A stretch of 64,000 bases of DNA from Strongylocentrotus purpuratus (taxonomy: Eukaryota > Echinodermata > Echinoidea > Camarodonta > Strongylocentrotidae), in contig NW_022145611.1 in NCBI RefSeq assembly GCF_000002235.5, positions 15,222,882-15,286,881 of the forward strand, read 5' to 3'. Each line of letters opens with the position of its first letter. The stretch's first letter is position 1. Positions 51,866 to 64,000 of the stretch are shown here, piece by piece. Made by a program: the position numbers and the translations under genes. Under the pieces are notes generated by a model, which was given only the letters and a program-made list of their open reading frames with translations, made no database searches and was not told the origin of the DNA.

Positions 51866-53453
51866 GTAAGGCAACGATGTCATTTTCTTTTTAAGAATGC
51901 CTATAACCCCCTTCTTCATGATCCTCTATATTTACAGGAACGATGTGGCACTATATGTGGTTCTTACCACCCTGAAGAAATTGCATTTAAACTGGCGGGT
52001 GTACATTCATCATTTATAGACAGGCCCTACATGATGTGGAATGTAAATCTGAACGATTATACCATGTACGAATCTTCATTTAAAATAATACATTATCATT
52101 GGACCCATTTAGCCATTAGGAAAGAAAAGTACAACTCTCTTTAGAACCAGAGTTATAGCAAGATTTATAAAGAATCCGTTATGTTGGTTTACCGTATAGT
52201 CATGTCACAGAATGTTTCCCAGATTTTGCTTGCTCAACCCTAACATCACTTTGAAGCGATGGGTGTAAATATCTGAAACCATATCATCTGACAATCATTA
52301 TACCAGCATACTTCGAGGACCTCTAACCCGTGATCTTGGAAAAATGAATAAAGAAACCCGTTGCAGCGAATAAGTATTTTATGACGACATTTAATTTATT
52401 CCTTGAACGCAATACAAAAAACGTTTAAATTTCTTAAACAACAGTCTGTACTTAAAATAAACTTGTAAAGACTTACATCGTTTGTGGCAATGCTGGGTAC
52501 AGATAAATGGGAAAAGTATTATGTTTGTGAGTGTGTGTGGGTGTGAGACGGAGGGTGTGTGTGACGGGGAGTAACATGATGTGTATTTGCCTGTGAGTAT
52601 ATGTTGTCAGGAGAGGCTTTTGGCAGCTCTGTCATTGGAATATTTTCTTGATCTCGGGTATACTGACGCGAAGCTTCACTTTGACTTATCATTACTAGAT
52701 TTCTCAATGAACTAAACCAAGCTTTTGTACCATATTAACTGGATTTTCTCGAAAACTAAATGATGCAAGTCCGTCTCTTACATCATCTATTCTTCCAGCT
52801 GAAGTATATATAGGTATATTATGTATTTAAGGTTTATGATAGCTCATTTCTGGATAGAAATAAACTGTAGATGATGAAATAACTGACAATAAATGCACCT
52901 TTTCTGGGGGTTTGGGGTGTAAACTACTACAAGGCTCTCATTACTAAAGAAAGCTCTCCTTTCGTACCAGCTGTCAGTTTACCTTTTGGCGCGCGGTGTG
53001 ATCAAACATTACGCCATAATATAGATCCTCCACAAATCGTGTCGTTTTTGTATTCAAAATTAATGTCACACTTTCGGTTAGACAATTTAATTTTTCAGGC
53101 TTGATTTGGAAATCCTCGAAAGGGTTATTGACAACATATGGACATACTTCAGTCTTTAATTATTTTGATTGAAAATAATCTCGCAGATATTCCTTTTAAG
53201 TCAGGCAAAAGGAAACTTTTGATATACTGAACAAAAATAGATAATGCTCCTTTATTTTTTACAGAAAGGAGACACCATTGAATTTCGTTTTGAATTTGAT
53301 TTGTAATGGTAAAGCGAAAATCTCTAAACATGTCAAATAATTATGTACCAGGCCGACGGTGAAAATGAGGATATTCCTAGAGAAAAATCAGAAACATTCT
53401 GAGAGAAAAATGTTAGTAGTATGTAGACTTTACATAACGGGAATGCCGGTTCG

Positions 53454-53456
<3 letters not shown>

Positions 53457-53504
<48 letters not shown>

Positions 53505-53522
53505 GTGTGTGTGTGTGTGTGT
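53457..53522 (+). repeat. (TA)n(GT)n microsatellite
   Basis: About 18 AT/TA dinucleotides, then ATGTATATATATG and eight GT units. Confidence 0.9.
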
Positions 53523-56389
53523 AACTATCTCAATATTGGTAACACGTATACTAAAAACTCATTATGAGTGTCCTTCTTGAAAGATTATTAATGAAAGCTT
53601 AAATATATCTCAGGAGATTTCAGTTTAAGTCTAGATTGTTTGCATTAAAGAGGACAAAAGTTTGAGTAACACGCTAATTAATTTCACATCCTTTGTCCAC
53701 TCTGATTTTTCATTTATATCAGTATGATGGTGCCTATATGACAAATGTGGTACATGAATGAACGACTTCAATAGAAACATTAGTTTTTTAAGCTTGTATA
53801 ATATTGATGCGATTCATTAACAAAGTGGCAAGTTGGGGAATTAATTTTGATCAAAATAATATTTGTCTCGACCCTTTTATCTCAGAGCCTCTCTAAATGA
53901 ATCATAACAAAGTAGATGGCAAGTAGATTGATACAGATAAGCCCATTATAGAAAATTACATGAATTCAACCATTCAATTTATTTAGTTGGCTTTTAAATA
54001 CAAATTCATCGTAACAAAACATCGTAACAAATAGTAATAGATATAATATACTCAAGATATATTGTGATTGTAAAACAATTAATAAAGCTACATGGAGACT
54101 TTAAAGTGAATTTTGATGATGATGGGGAAAAACACATTCATTAATTGGTCTTGTTTTGGTCAGAACGGTGTTCTAAAAGTCATTAAATTAAAGTCGTTTA
54201 TGACTAGACTTATGTTGCGCCCTGGAGCCAGGAAATGTTGTTAAGGACGAAACGGCGAGACGGAAACATCTTCTATATTCTTATTCTGCTCTCTCCTGGG
54301 ATATAATGGGATGCATCTGCGAATCCTTTACGTAACAATACTCGCAGGGGCACCCAGCTATATCGAGTGCTCTCCACTTTAATGATTGGGAAAGAATTGG
54401 AGTCAAAAAGCAATTAAAATCTGCTCTCATCAATTAAACCAAACCATCAAGAAACCGAAGATGATAATTGGAAGTGGGTCCAACAATTCTTTGTGTGTTT
54501 TTGTCCCCCTCTCTCTCTGCGCTTTTGTGCAAACTCGTTGACTGGTCTTGATGAGCACGGAGCGAGAGCGCTCCGGATGCTGGTGTCAAGACAACGAAGC
54601 TCTACGTCAGTGGGACATAGGCCTGTTTAGTTCTCTGTGTAATTAAACCCTCACCTCCTAATGTAAGGATAGCGATTAATGGAGAACGACGGCTAAAACT
54701 ACTATCGTACCCGTGCTGATGATATTCGATCCGCCTGGGCAACGATGGACGAAATTAATTTATAATGGAGAGAAATTAGCGCCATCGTCAGGGCTTGCAT
54801 ACAAGCCACCGTAACCAATAACAATGTCTATCGAAGGTCTGGGGCTAAACTTAACCTCTGAAGTTCACCCAAGATGGTGAAATAAGAAGTCTTGATTTGT
54901 CATGTTATGTGCAATACTTTCTACTCTGCAACTGTTCACTATTACATTGGATTATGTATTCTCACTGACGTTTTATCGTCTTTTGTGTATTGTTGACTGT
55001 CTATACGTATCACAAATTCTCGAAGCAAAAATAATAGAACTTGATAGTAACGACGCCAGCAAGATATTTATTTGACCGTTCTGAATATAGCTGTGCGATT
55101 TCAGGGATTATAGCTATTGTGAGGAAATATAGCTTCATAACACATACGTCAGAGGGAGATATGAATATACTACAATTTTTGTTTCGCAAAGGACGAGGAC
55201 GATATAGAAAAATCAAACAATATTAAGACACAGCGCTAGAAACTACTTACATTTCTTCCAATTGTGAAATAATATATGCACGACTAGATATGTAAAGGAG
55301 CATGATGTGAAGGAAAATAAGAAGTATAAAAAAAACTTTCCCGTAATTGGATGCATGCATAGCTCCTAATATGGACTCTCATCGGCGGTTCGCTGGCGCG
55401 CATGACTGCACCCTTTACCCTTATCATACATTAGATGCAAATGTTGCCGTTCGGTGCATTCATGAATCATTAAAATAAGATGAAGCGCTTCCGCGACGCC
55501 ATTGTTTCTATCTATCTTTGATATTACAGCCCCCAAACCCGAATTCATCAAATCGTGACCTGAATTCCGCTAGAGCTGAAATCAGCCCATCATTTCAATC
55601 CATTAGGAAATACGCCTTTGGGTTACTTGGAGGTAGTCATACCAACATCAGTTTTTTTCAATACGTGCACGTTAAAACAAAAAACATGCCACAATTTCGA
55701 CGTTTTTATTCATTGTAGAAGATTTTCAATAAACAGGAAGATATGTTTTGTATAAACATATGTCATATAAAGATAATGTTGTTTGGAAACGGTATCATTA
55801 TGTAAAAGATAAATGATTTAAAACTATTGAATACTCTTTTCGGTACTGAACATCATGTGAGATGGGGAGAAGGCGCTTCCTTCTTTCGTTTTCTTTCTTT
55901 TCATTAGAGGCATGAATTTGATGTATATATGTTGTACCATAACAATTCAAGTTGTGAGGGAGACGAAGCCACATGAACCGCTGTTGGAACATAAAACCCT
56001 TTGATGTATGCTTATTATGTAGCATGCACCTTGCGTGTTAAAAGTGACACCGGCGGCAGTATAAAGGCGTCGCGCGGAGGAGTCTTAAGATCACGTGACA
56101 CTCAATGTAGACCAATCCCTGTGCACTGTTGGTTTTGCTCCTCACTCTGGTACTATATACGATGAAACCCTTTTGGTGGTTTATGCATGTGTTAGTGTAT
56201 GGCTTTTTGTCACACCTGACAAAGATTTAGAAAAATTGGGGGAAATACCTGGAAGGATAATTAGTCTGACGTAACAATGACCAAAATAACAGGGCCTACA
56301 TCATTTTAGCCAAATAGAAGCAAGAGATTATTAAAACTCGTCTCCGAAAAATCAAAACTGTGATTGCTGGTTTTGTTGTTGTAAGTGGT

Positions 56390-56598
56390 AGCCGAAATGC
56401 CTTATCTGCAATAATTTGGCCAGGATGGATTAGACCTCCTTGCGTGGTCACTGGCAGTTGGTTATCTCATCGAATCAGCTCTCAATTAACATAAGAAAGA
56501 GGGGGCCATGGGGGATTAGACGGGTACCGCTTAGGCATTGTTGGCTATAAATGTTATAAAGGGCGCAAGTAGCTACAAGTTATGCAGTCCTGCTTTAA
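56390..56598. mobile_element. TTAAAGCCC MITE copy 3
   Basis: Same orientation as copy 1: AATTTGGCCAGGATGGATTA, GTCACTGGCAGTTGGTTATC, CAGCTCTCAATTAACATAAG and GGGCGCAAGTAGCTACAAGT are shared. It ends CCTGCTTTAA; the left end is decayed. Confidence 0.8.
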
Positions 56599-57112
56599 TA
56601 AAGATGGACTATTCTGTCTCTATGGGTGGTAAATGGTTGGAGGGGGGGGGGGGGATTAGGCAGATATAAATTGGGAAAGAAGAGGGGTTGAGGAGCGTAA
56701 TTATAGAGGTTCCTCGGCCTTATACAAAATATAAGCATATATTTATATATAATGTATATGTAAAACCAAAAGTTATGTATTGCCGTCATTTGTAGACATA
56801 TTTTCGCGGTCAGCTGCATGCACGAGATAATTGTCAAATTAAACCCCTTAATTTGGATACACAGTACATACATGTAGACTATAGGGAGTGTGATCTCGTA
56901 TGGGAAGGGGGAGTGGGACCTTGTAAGGGAAGGGGGCAACTCCAAAATTCATTGCAACAGACACAATCTTGAAGTAACCTAGAGTGGATGGTTTGACGTC
57001 ATGGATTGGATGTCGGAGTGTTCATGATGCTATCCTTGCCGAATTCACTCCAATCATATCAATGTTGAATTTAAGGAAACCTTGCCCCAAAGAATAAGTG
57101 TAGTTATTTTTT

Positions 57113-57922
57113 TGATTGATTGATTGATACATTTTATTTCAAATTCAGTAAAAAAAACCACTAAAAAACAAGTTATAAACATTTACAATGTACATATAAA
57201 ATTAACTTAAATATGTGAAACAGAGTAATAACATTTAAATACAAATAGTTGGAAAATGAAATAGGGTGTATCAGTAAAAGCCTATGTGGCTTGACAAGTT
57301 GATACACCCATTACAAAGAATGAAAAACATTTATATAAATTTCAGGTAGCTGACGGTTACATACTAAATTACATTTAACTTAAACATACTGAGACAGTAA
57401 ATAGCGCTTGTACTTATTTTTAAAAGAATTTCCATATTGAGTATTACGTATTAAGGGGGATAATGTATTCCATATAATGGGACCAACGAACCGAATAGAC
57501 ATAAAAAGAGAGTGAGATGTGACCTTTGATTGATGGAATAACTGGTTGTGTCTAGTATTATAATTGTGGACATGGACATTTAAAGAAAACATATTCATCA
57601 AGTATTCCGGTAATGTATCTAAAAAGTAACGATGCATTAGTATACCCATTTTTAATCTATTAATATCAAAAACGTTCAACGTTTTAAATTTGTAAAAATT
57701 TGGTTGTGATGGGGCCAGATAATCTGCATTTGAGCAAATTATTCTGAAAAATGAGATGTATTCCTGCCCTTTTATGTACAATGTTCCTAACGAAAATGTA
57801 CAAGAGACATATAAATGAAGACATTCTTGGCAGGATATGATGCCTTTTAGCATGACATGGGCGCAGCCATTTTCTTGAAAATATGACGTACCGGTTGAAG
57901 TTGAAAATGTATCATGCACCAA
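57113..57922 (-). mobile_element. LINE fragment: C-terminal ORF end, 3' UTR and (TCAA)n tail
   Basis: The minus-strand ORF to the stop at 57,382-57,380 has the C-terminal features of CR1/Rex-like RT proteins: FKTLNVFDINRLKMGILMH, NVHVHNYNTRHNQLFHQ, IRFVGPIIWNTLS. After the stop comes about 240 nt of 3' UTR and a TCAATCAATCAATCAA tail at 57,113-57,128. RT core is absent, so it is 5'-truncated. The first about 40 residues of the ORF may be flanking sequence. Confidence 0.85.
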
Positions 57923-60059
57923 ACTATTGTTGGAAATAATTATTTAAATCAATTACCAAACCTTTACTTTTCAATTAGGAAAAATCATTGCTGAGAAGAT
58001 AGAGATTAGATGGGGAACAACTGTAACTAATTCATTTAAAAATACTAAAATATAGCAGTTTACAATCTATTGCATTTATGAAAAACTTTCATACCAGAAG
58101 AGCACCAACTTATTTATGCAATTTTGCGTTCGGGCAATTGTAGTACAAAGGATAATAGCAGGTAAATGAAATGATTCATCACTACACGCACCTGGGAAGG
58201 AGGCATCCATAAATTTGAATAAATTTACTTGATAAACGACTTCACGTATAGTACGTCTTTATTTTTAATAGGAAAATGGCGATGCCCGTGTTGTGCTGTG
58301 AAACTTTACACTATTCTTGCTTTAAGCCTCTCTCATACACTTTTTTTGTGGGGAATAGATTAATGCGCAAGTATAATAAATCTTTCAGAATAAGTAAATT
58401 CATTTCTTGTGGTGAGATTTCTTTTAATTTTGTCTTATATATATATATATATTCATATTATGAGTGCAACATGTTGAGTATTGTGACGTAAAGGCCATAG
58501 ACTGACGTGTAGGCCTCTTTTGTCTTCCTTATAAAAATTGAACATTTTTTTATAGGATTTTCTTTTACTTTTCAATAATTTCACTGAGTGTAAATCAATG
58601 CCATTGTTTCGAAAGGGAAAAATAATGCAATATCATTTTCGATTTTTGCTTTACTTCATCGAAATTATGATTATTTTAACAAAATATAAAAACACGACTT
58701 TTTCAGATATAGTGGTTATTATGTCACGTAGATCAAATTGATTGTCCTTTGTATATATATATAAATATATATATATATACATCAAAAGAAGTTTGTCAAT
58801 ATTGCATTTGTATGTAGTCAATATATATATGCATTCACTTTAATGACAATTTTATGGAATTCATCACAATTTTTTACCAATATCGCAGGCATCAGCATGA
58901 AGCAAGCTTCCCCTGTTTGCTATTTAAGTTCGCCCATCATATCTCTTAATCTTCATCGCGAATACAATACTTTGTAAGCCTCAAAAATCAGTTTACCATG
59001 TTTCCCTTCTTTTATTCAATTTATTGCAAGATACTTACAATCTTAAACGTGCCAAAGCACTGTTCATAAAAGCCTTGTATAGTACCACTAAACCTCAAAA
59101 ATAAATTTGTCACATCTCTTTTATTCGATGTATAGCATTACATTCGCCATTTTAAATGTCTCGAGAGGATTTTCACGTTCAAGTGGAAGGGATATAGGAT
59201 GTGGGGAATAATTCACCAACATAGCCGCGTAAGAAAATCAATTTTGGTTGTCTTTACTTGTGTAAATCCTGTCAATGTCCTTGCACAGTTCTTTGTAAAG
59301 TCGACGGCTCTTTTTAAGAGTAGGAATACACTGTATTTCTCAACTCTCTTTCCATTAGTTTCCATGGCGTTTGAATCTTACTTTTGTACATTGAAATGTT
59401 ATAAAATTCATACACTGTTGCTTGTTGAATGGTATGCAGTGAATACATTTCATAAAGCTCCCGCCTTGATTATCATGACAACTCTTATGACTTAACCTTA
59501 GACTGCTTAAACTTTGTAAACTCGCACTGGTAATAGCGCTGTGAATTCAGTCGATGGCTCATTGTATTTTTCAGAGTGTGTTTGGCACTTCATTACACGA
59601 GAAACATTGGGAGTTCATGTGAAATTTTATATTTAGTTTTTTTTTTGTCGAGTTTGGTAAACAAAATACAGCACAAAGAAGGTTAATTTTTTTCTAATAA
59701 TTACGAGAGAGCTTGCGTAGAGTCAAAATAAGCTCTTAAAAGATCACTGGTGATTACTTCATCAGTTCATGGCCTTTTCATCTCCACATCGGATATTATA
59801 AAATTCACATTCACAGCCCTTCTTCTCATCCATATAAAATTCGGCATATCAAGTTATAAATAAGCTCATGTAATGTCCGTAAGGTGTATTATGATGGGTT
59901 GTGAGGGTTTTGAATTAAGCTAATTGGATACGGTGTTGGTTTCTTCTCTACTATAATGATTGTTCTGATGGTACAGGGCGGACGGCAGATCCATTAGACT
60001 GATTAAATCGACGACTAACCGTAAAATCTTCTTTGTGCTATGGCATAAAAGAGGAAAGA

Positions 60060-60159
60060 AAGGGAAATAGAAGAGAGAGAGATATGAAGAAAGAAAGAGA
60101 AAAAGAGGGAAAGGGAAAGGTATAGAAAGATAGATGAAGAGAGAGAGAGAGAGAGAAAT

Positions 60160-60193
<34 letters not shown>

Positions 60194-60195
60194 CG
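60060..60195 (+). repeat. GA-rich simple repeat
   Basis: (GA)n with AAGA and GAAA interruptions. It is purine-only on the plus strand. Confidence 0.9.
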
Positions 60196-60239
60196 GAAGC
60201 TATGCAGAATATGCAGCATGCGTTTTGTGAAGTAGGGTA

Positions 60240-60620
60240 AAAGACTAATATATGATTTTTAATTTAACATAATGATTACGATGATGTTATATATTACGAT
60301 AATAATTATGACAATAATCGCGATGATATTAATGATAATTTTTGAAATTATAATGATAATGATGATAAATTAATGATAATAATACTAACAATGATAACAA
60401 CGACAGTAATGGTAATGATAACAATATTAATAACAACTAATCTTGATTTTTCACTTTTAAGCATTTATATTCCAATGCGCTTTACGGCACGGATATGTTT
60501 TAAACATTTAGTCATATGATACACATGCTAACCTACATGAAGCGGTAAAATATAAATATTGCAATTTGGAACGTTACCATATGAACGGCATGTGAACAGC
60601 ATTTACCAAAGTCCCCATTT
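60240..60620 (-). repeat. ATGATA-rich tract and SINE-like 3' end
   Basis: An ATT/GATA-rich tract (60,265-60,440) is followed on the plus strand by AATGCGCTTTACGGCACGG. The order resembles the 3' end of the SINE-like copy at 32,824. The head of a SINE is not identifiable. Confidence 0.4.
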
Positions 60621-63600
60621 TTCACCAGTCCTGAATCCATTACAAATAAATTAAATAAAATATTCCTACTTAAGCTTTATTATCATATGGAAAATGTACT
60701 TTTCACAAATCTGTGAATTCCTACTTGATTGTAAACGAGGAAATGCTGTTTGAAACAATGATATAATCAGATACGGTTTTTTTTTTTTTTTTTTTTAGGG
60801 GGGGGTAGATATGTGGGAATCTTATATTAAATCTCAGCTTCTAAGTTTGTTTTCTATTATTAAGAATCAAAAGCAGTAATTGAAATTCAGAAAGAAAATT
60901 AAATGGAAATGTTTGTAATACCTTACATTAAACACTATTATCTTCTTTGAATGCAACATGGTAGTGATAAAGGAGACAAATTGAAAAAGGAATTTAATGA
61001 AAATATACTCAATTGAGGGGAAGGTCATTTCTTCACACGGTTGAATTTAATTGCAAATCTTTCCTTCTATAATTAACTTTATCGTACAGTCCCAAAATAC
61101 AAGAGAAATCCAATACCATACGAACGTGACCGTGATGTAAATTAAATAAGTAGTTCGAGTTAACAATTTAACCCCTCCTTTTGCTTCGGGTTTTCATATT
61201 CAAGCAACTTTAGAAACTGCTATCGAAATAAGGCTTTTCTGATAGACATGGCCGTTATTTTTCTCAGAATCAGTACCATTGTAATATATTCAAATATTTA
61301 ATTCATTGTTATGCATGTTTTTACCACCATGTATTAGATTTTTTGGGGGGGGGGGGTACTTGATTCAATGTATCTTCACGCCACAGAAAGACACATGGCG
61401 ACTCTATAAGGTATATCATTTTGCGATCTTTCCTCTTTTAAAAATGCACCAAAAGCTAAAAATAGAAAATGTCCTGAAAGGAAATTTATAACAACACATG
61501 GTACTTATACCCCCAAAACTACGACAAAATCACATCGCTTTACATTATTGTATAACGTTGATTTAAACTATTGGTTGGGATGGTACTAACTGGAATATGC
61601 TTGGCCTGCAATACTAGGCATCAAGTCTCCACAATGACCATATGGTTATCTAACACCGTGGAGTGGAGTGCACGTGTAATAAATGAACGGATCCGATGAC
61701 CGATAATTGCTAATGCTGCATTCTGCATGTAGAAATTATGTAAGAGGGAGAGAGATAGAACAAAAGTTACAATTGCTTAGAAATATAATGAGCAAGTCGA
61801 AGAAGATTACCGTAAAGTCGCGCTCATTTATCGTGTTTACTATAAATATGGAGAACAGATTTGATTATTGAGCCGAAGAAAGAGAGAGAACAGTTTATTG
61901 GTGGGATAAACAGTGGATGATGGAATAAGCAGAGAGAAAAATCGAGAGAAAAATGGGGATGAAGGAGAAAAAAAGGAGAAATGGAATACTTGTCTTCTTA
62001 ACATGCCTGTCAACAATCCGTGATGGGGCCTCTTGAAATTGTGATGTGACGGCAAGCGAGTCCGTCATCCGATCTACATTGAACGGCTTATACAGGATGG
62101 AGAGTACAGTGCCTGGTCCTTGCTTCATAAAGCCTTCAAGTTTCTCACCGGAAATTAGCGATAGGCATACAGCCTCGTTCCCCCAAAACGAACGAGGAGA
62201 TAACAATAAATAAATCAATCGCAGATGCATAACTGAAAGTCCTTACCGTGGAGGATTAAGTCGTCTGCACGAGGCAGGAGAAAACTGTTACAATCGCGTC
62301 CAATTTTGGAAACCCCTCGGGTCTGCTCGCGGGCATATCGTTATAATAATACATGAGCATGACGCAAAGTATTGATGAAACGTTCAAATAAATGATTTCA
62401 TAATCAGCAATAATTGTATTTCTAGATAAATCTAGATAAAGGTTTAAGGACAATATCTGGGGTTATCGCGTATTTAACAGTTTAAGCAAATGTCAGTATT
62501 GCGATTTTGGGGACTGAACAACATCTCAGGAGAAAATTATATGCTGTAACTATTTCTTTAAAAACAATCGAGATCTATTTGAAGTGACATTTAATTTAAA
62601 CTTATTTGGGAACATAAAAGAAGATGTTGAAACCAGAGATTGATTACGTTTTTTGTTTTGAAGGCTATAATAGTGGACGTTGCATAACAATTGGTAATTT
62701 GTATGGATATAAGGAAAGAGAGCTACCATGGTTAGATAGTTTGCAGGTGGTTTGAAGAGAGAGGAGTTTAGGAATGGAGCTCCTGTAGACGAATGTAAAT
62801 TCAGAGTCGAAAAATGTGACACCTAGCCAGAGAGAGAGAGATTTGTTTTTTTATCGGTATAGTTTTCAGTAAAATTGATTTAACATCTACCTATCGGACT
62901 AAATCGCAAATAAGTAAATACAAAGGTAATTGGATTTTGGAACATATATCATTTTTCATAAAGTCGCTGAAACTTACCACATACGAGAATATCTAAAATG
63001 CTCAAAGACACTACACACATACTGTATATGACGTAGGCCTACAAGACAGCACAAACATATGTTGTTAGAATGTCTCGGTTATACATGAGAGTGTTTTAAG
63101 AAAATTGTTTCCTAGATACTTTGTTAAACTATAATGTTCTTCTTGATAATCAATAATGCATGAGTGCTCTCACAAATGATTTATTAGAATCTTTATACAA
63201 CTCTCAATACTCCCTTTAAGGAGAGATTACAAAACAGAAATCCCGTGCAAACAATCTAAGGACTCAGAAGACGAAAATAGGAAAGGTTATATGGAGTATA
63301 ATTGTCCAGAATAGTCATCCATAATGCGGAATGCGATCTCCAGTTTATGCATGGGTTGGGACGCTCTCTCCTCGACCGCTTCTTACCAACGCCGTGAAAC
63401 GCGAGCCTTTACAATATTCTAATTCAGAATACAACTAAGATGCAAAGTAGAAAGTGCTCAATCACCGTCGAAAATAAAGACAAATGTTTTTGTTGGATTC
63501 CGTTTCCGATTCGAGCTTTTTTTCTTTAACCATCCCCATCTCCTGTCTCATTCAAAGAATTCTGGAGGGAGTGAGATGCATTGCATCGAAGGAATAGAAT

Positions 63601-64000
63601 AGAGACGGTTGTCCAGAGGAAGGACCACTTTTTCATGATGAAGGATAGAAAGAAACGCGCGTGGTGCATGTAGGAACGCGTAAACGTCACCCGACATGTT
63701 TGTACAACATCTTCCGCAGTTCATCAGCTACTTTGGTTTCTTTGTAGTTGTTACACCCTTGCGTTGTAAAGTGAAAACTTGTAGTGGCTTAGAGCGCACA
63801 CATTAATTTGAGGAAGGGACAGCACAGCGTAAAGGGCATTGGCAAGGACAATTTCAATACGAACATTACCCCTCTGTCTCTTTCTCTCTCTCTCCCTGTC
63901 CCTCTTCAAATGAAAATGGCAGTGTCTTGTATCTGGAGGCAAGCGTCCCCAGATCATGTCCGCATGTTGACATTGACATCTCGCCCGGGGTGGGAACACG

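Larger units (their letters stand above)
51866..64000 (+). other. First intron of the K2P gene (continues past the window)
   Basis: No further K2P exon is seen: nothing continues the filter as xG with TM2 coding. Content: TA/GT microsatellite (53,457-53,522), complex unique sequence at 54,200-54,860 and 55,340-55,520, MITE copy 3, a LINE fragment, GA-rich (60,060-60,195) and ATGATA-rich simple sequence. The remainder (about 52.0-53.4, 58-60 and 61-64 kb) is AT-rich with nothing recognised. Confidence 0.6.

Noticed and set aside
57380..57922. A 180-codon minus-strand frame as a host gene
   Set aside because: HNYNTRH and IWNTL-type motifs with a (TCAA)n tail mark a LINE C-terminal fragment.

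Overview
The window looks like nuclear DNA from an echinoderm, most likely a sea urchin. Genes have short GT-AG exons in long AT-rich introns, and the introns are full of foldback MITE-like elements with TTAA or TA termini, tRNA-derived SINE-like copies, LINE fragments, poly-G tracts and ACATGTAC motifs. The AGGTCA-bearing intron repeats are also typical of marine invertebrates. The species call is inference; no marker gene here fixes it.

Three host genes are supported. (1) Minus strand, about 1,431 to 10,050: the 5' part of a leucine-rich-repeat gene, with one non-coding first exon and five coding exons giving 339 residues so far (N-terminal membrane segment, Cys-rich segment, then SHOC2-like 23-residue LRRs). 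It runs off the left edge. (2) Plus strand, 10,562-39,961: a complete PEX6 gene (peroxisomal AAA+ ATPase), 17 coding exons that join in frame into 1,241 residues. (3) Plus strand, 51,460-51,865: the first coding exon of a two-pore-domain K+ channel of the THIK (KCNK12/13) type, split at the first pore filter; the rest lies beyond the right edge.

The LRR gene and PEX6 are divergent and share a region of about 500 bp (10,050-10,561) that should contain both promoters. From 40.0 to 51.4 kb is the PEX6 downstream region and an intergenic stretch with no supported host gene. From 51.9 to 64.0 kb is the first intron of the K2P gene.

The most unusual feature is repeated exon duplication within PEX6. 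The terminal exon is followed by about six decayed copies of itself over 3.4 kb (40.1-43.4 kb). Exon 16 is preceded by a partial copy that keeps its splice acceptor and differs mostly at silent sites. Exon 9 is preceded by several relic copies. The arrays are interrupted by later insertions, including a 5'-truncated RTE-type LINE with a perfect 12-bp target duplication, which gives a relative order of events. I found no CRISPR array, rRNA, functional tRNA or prokaryotic mobile system.
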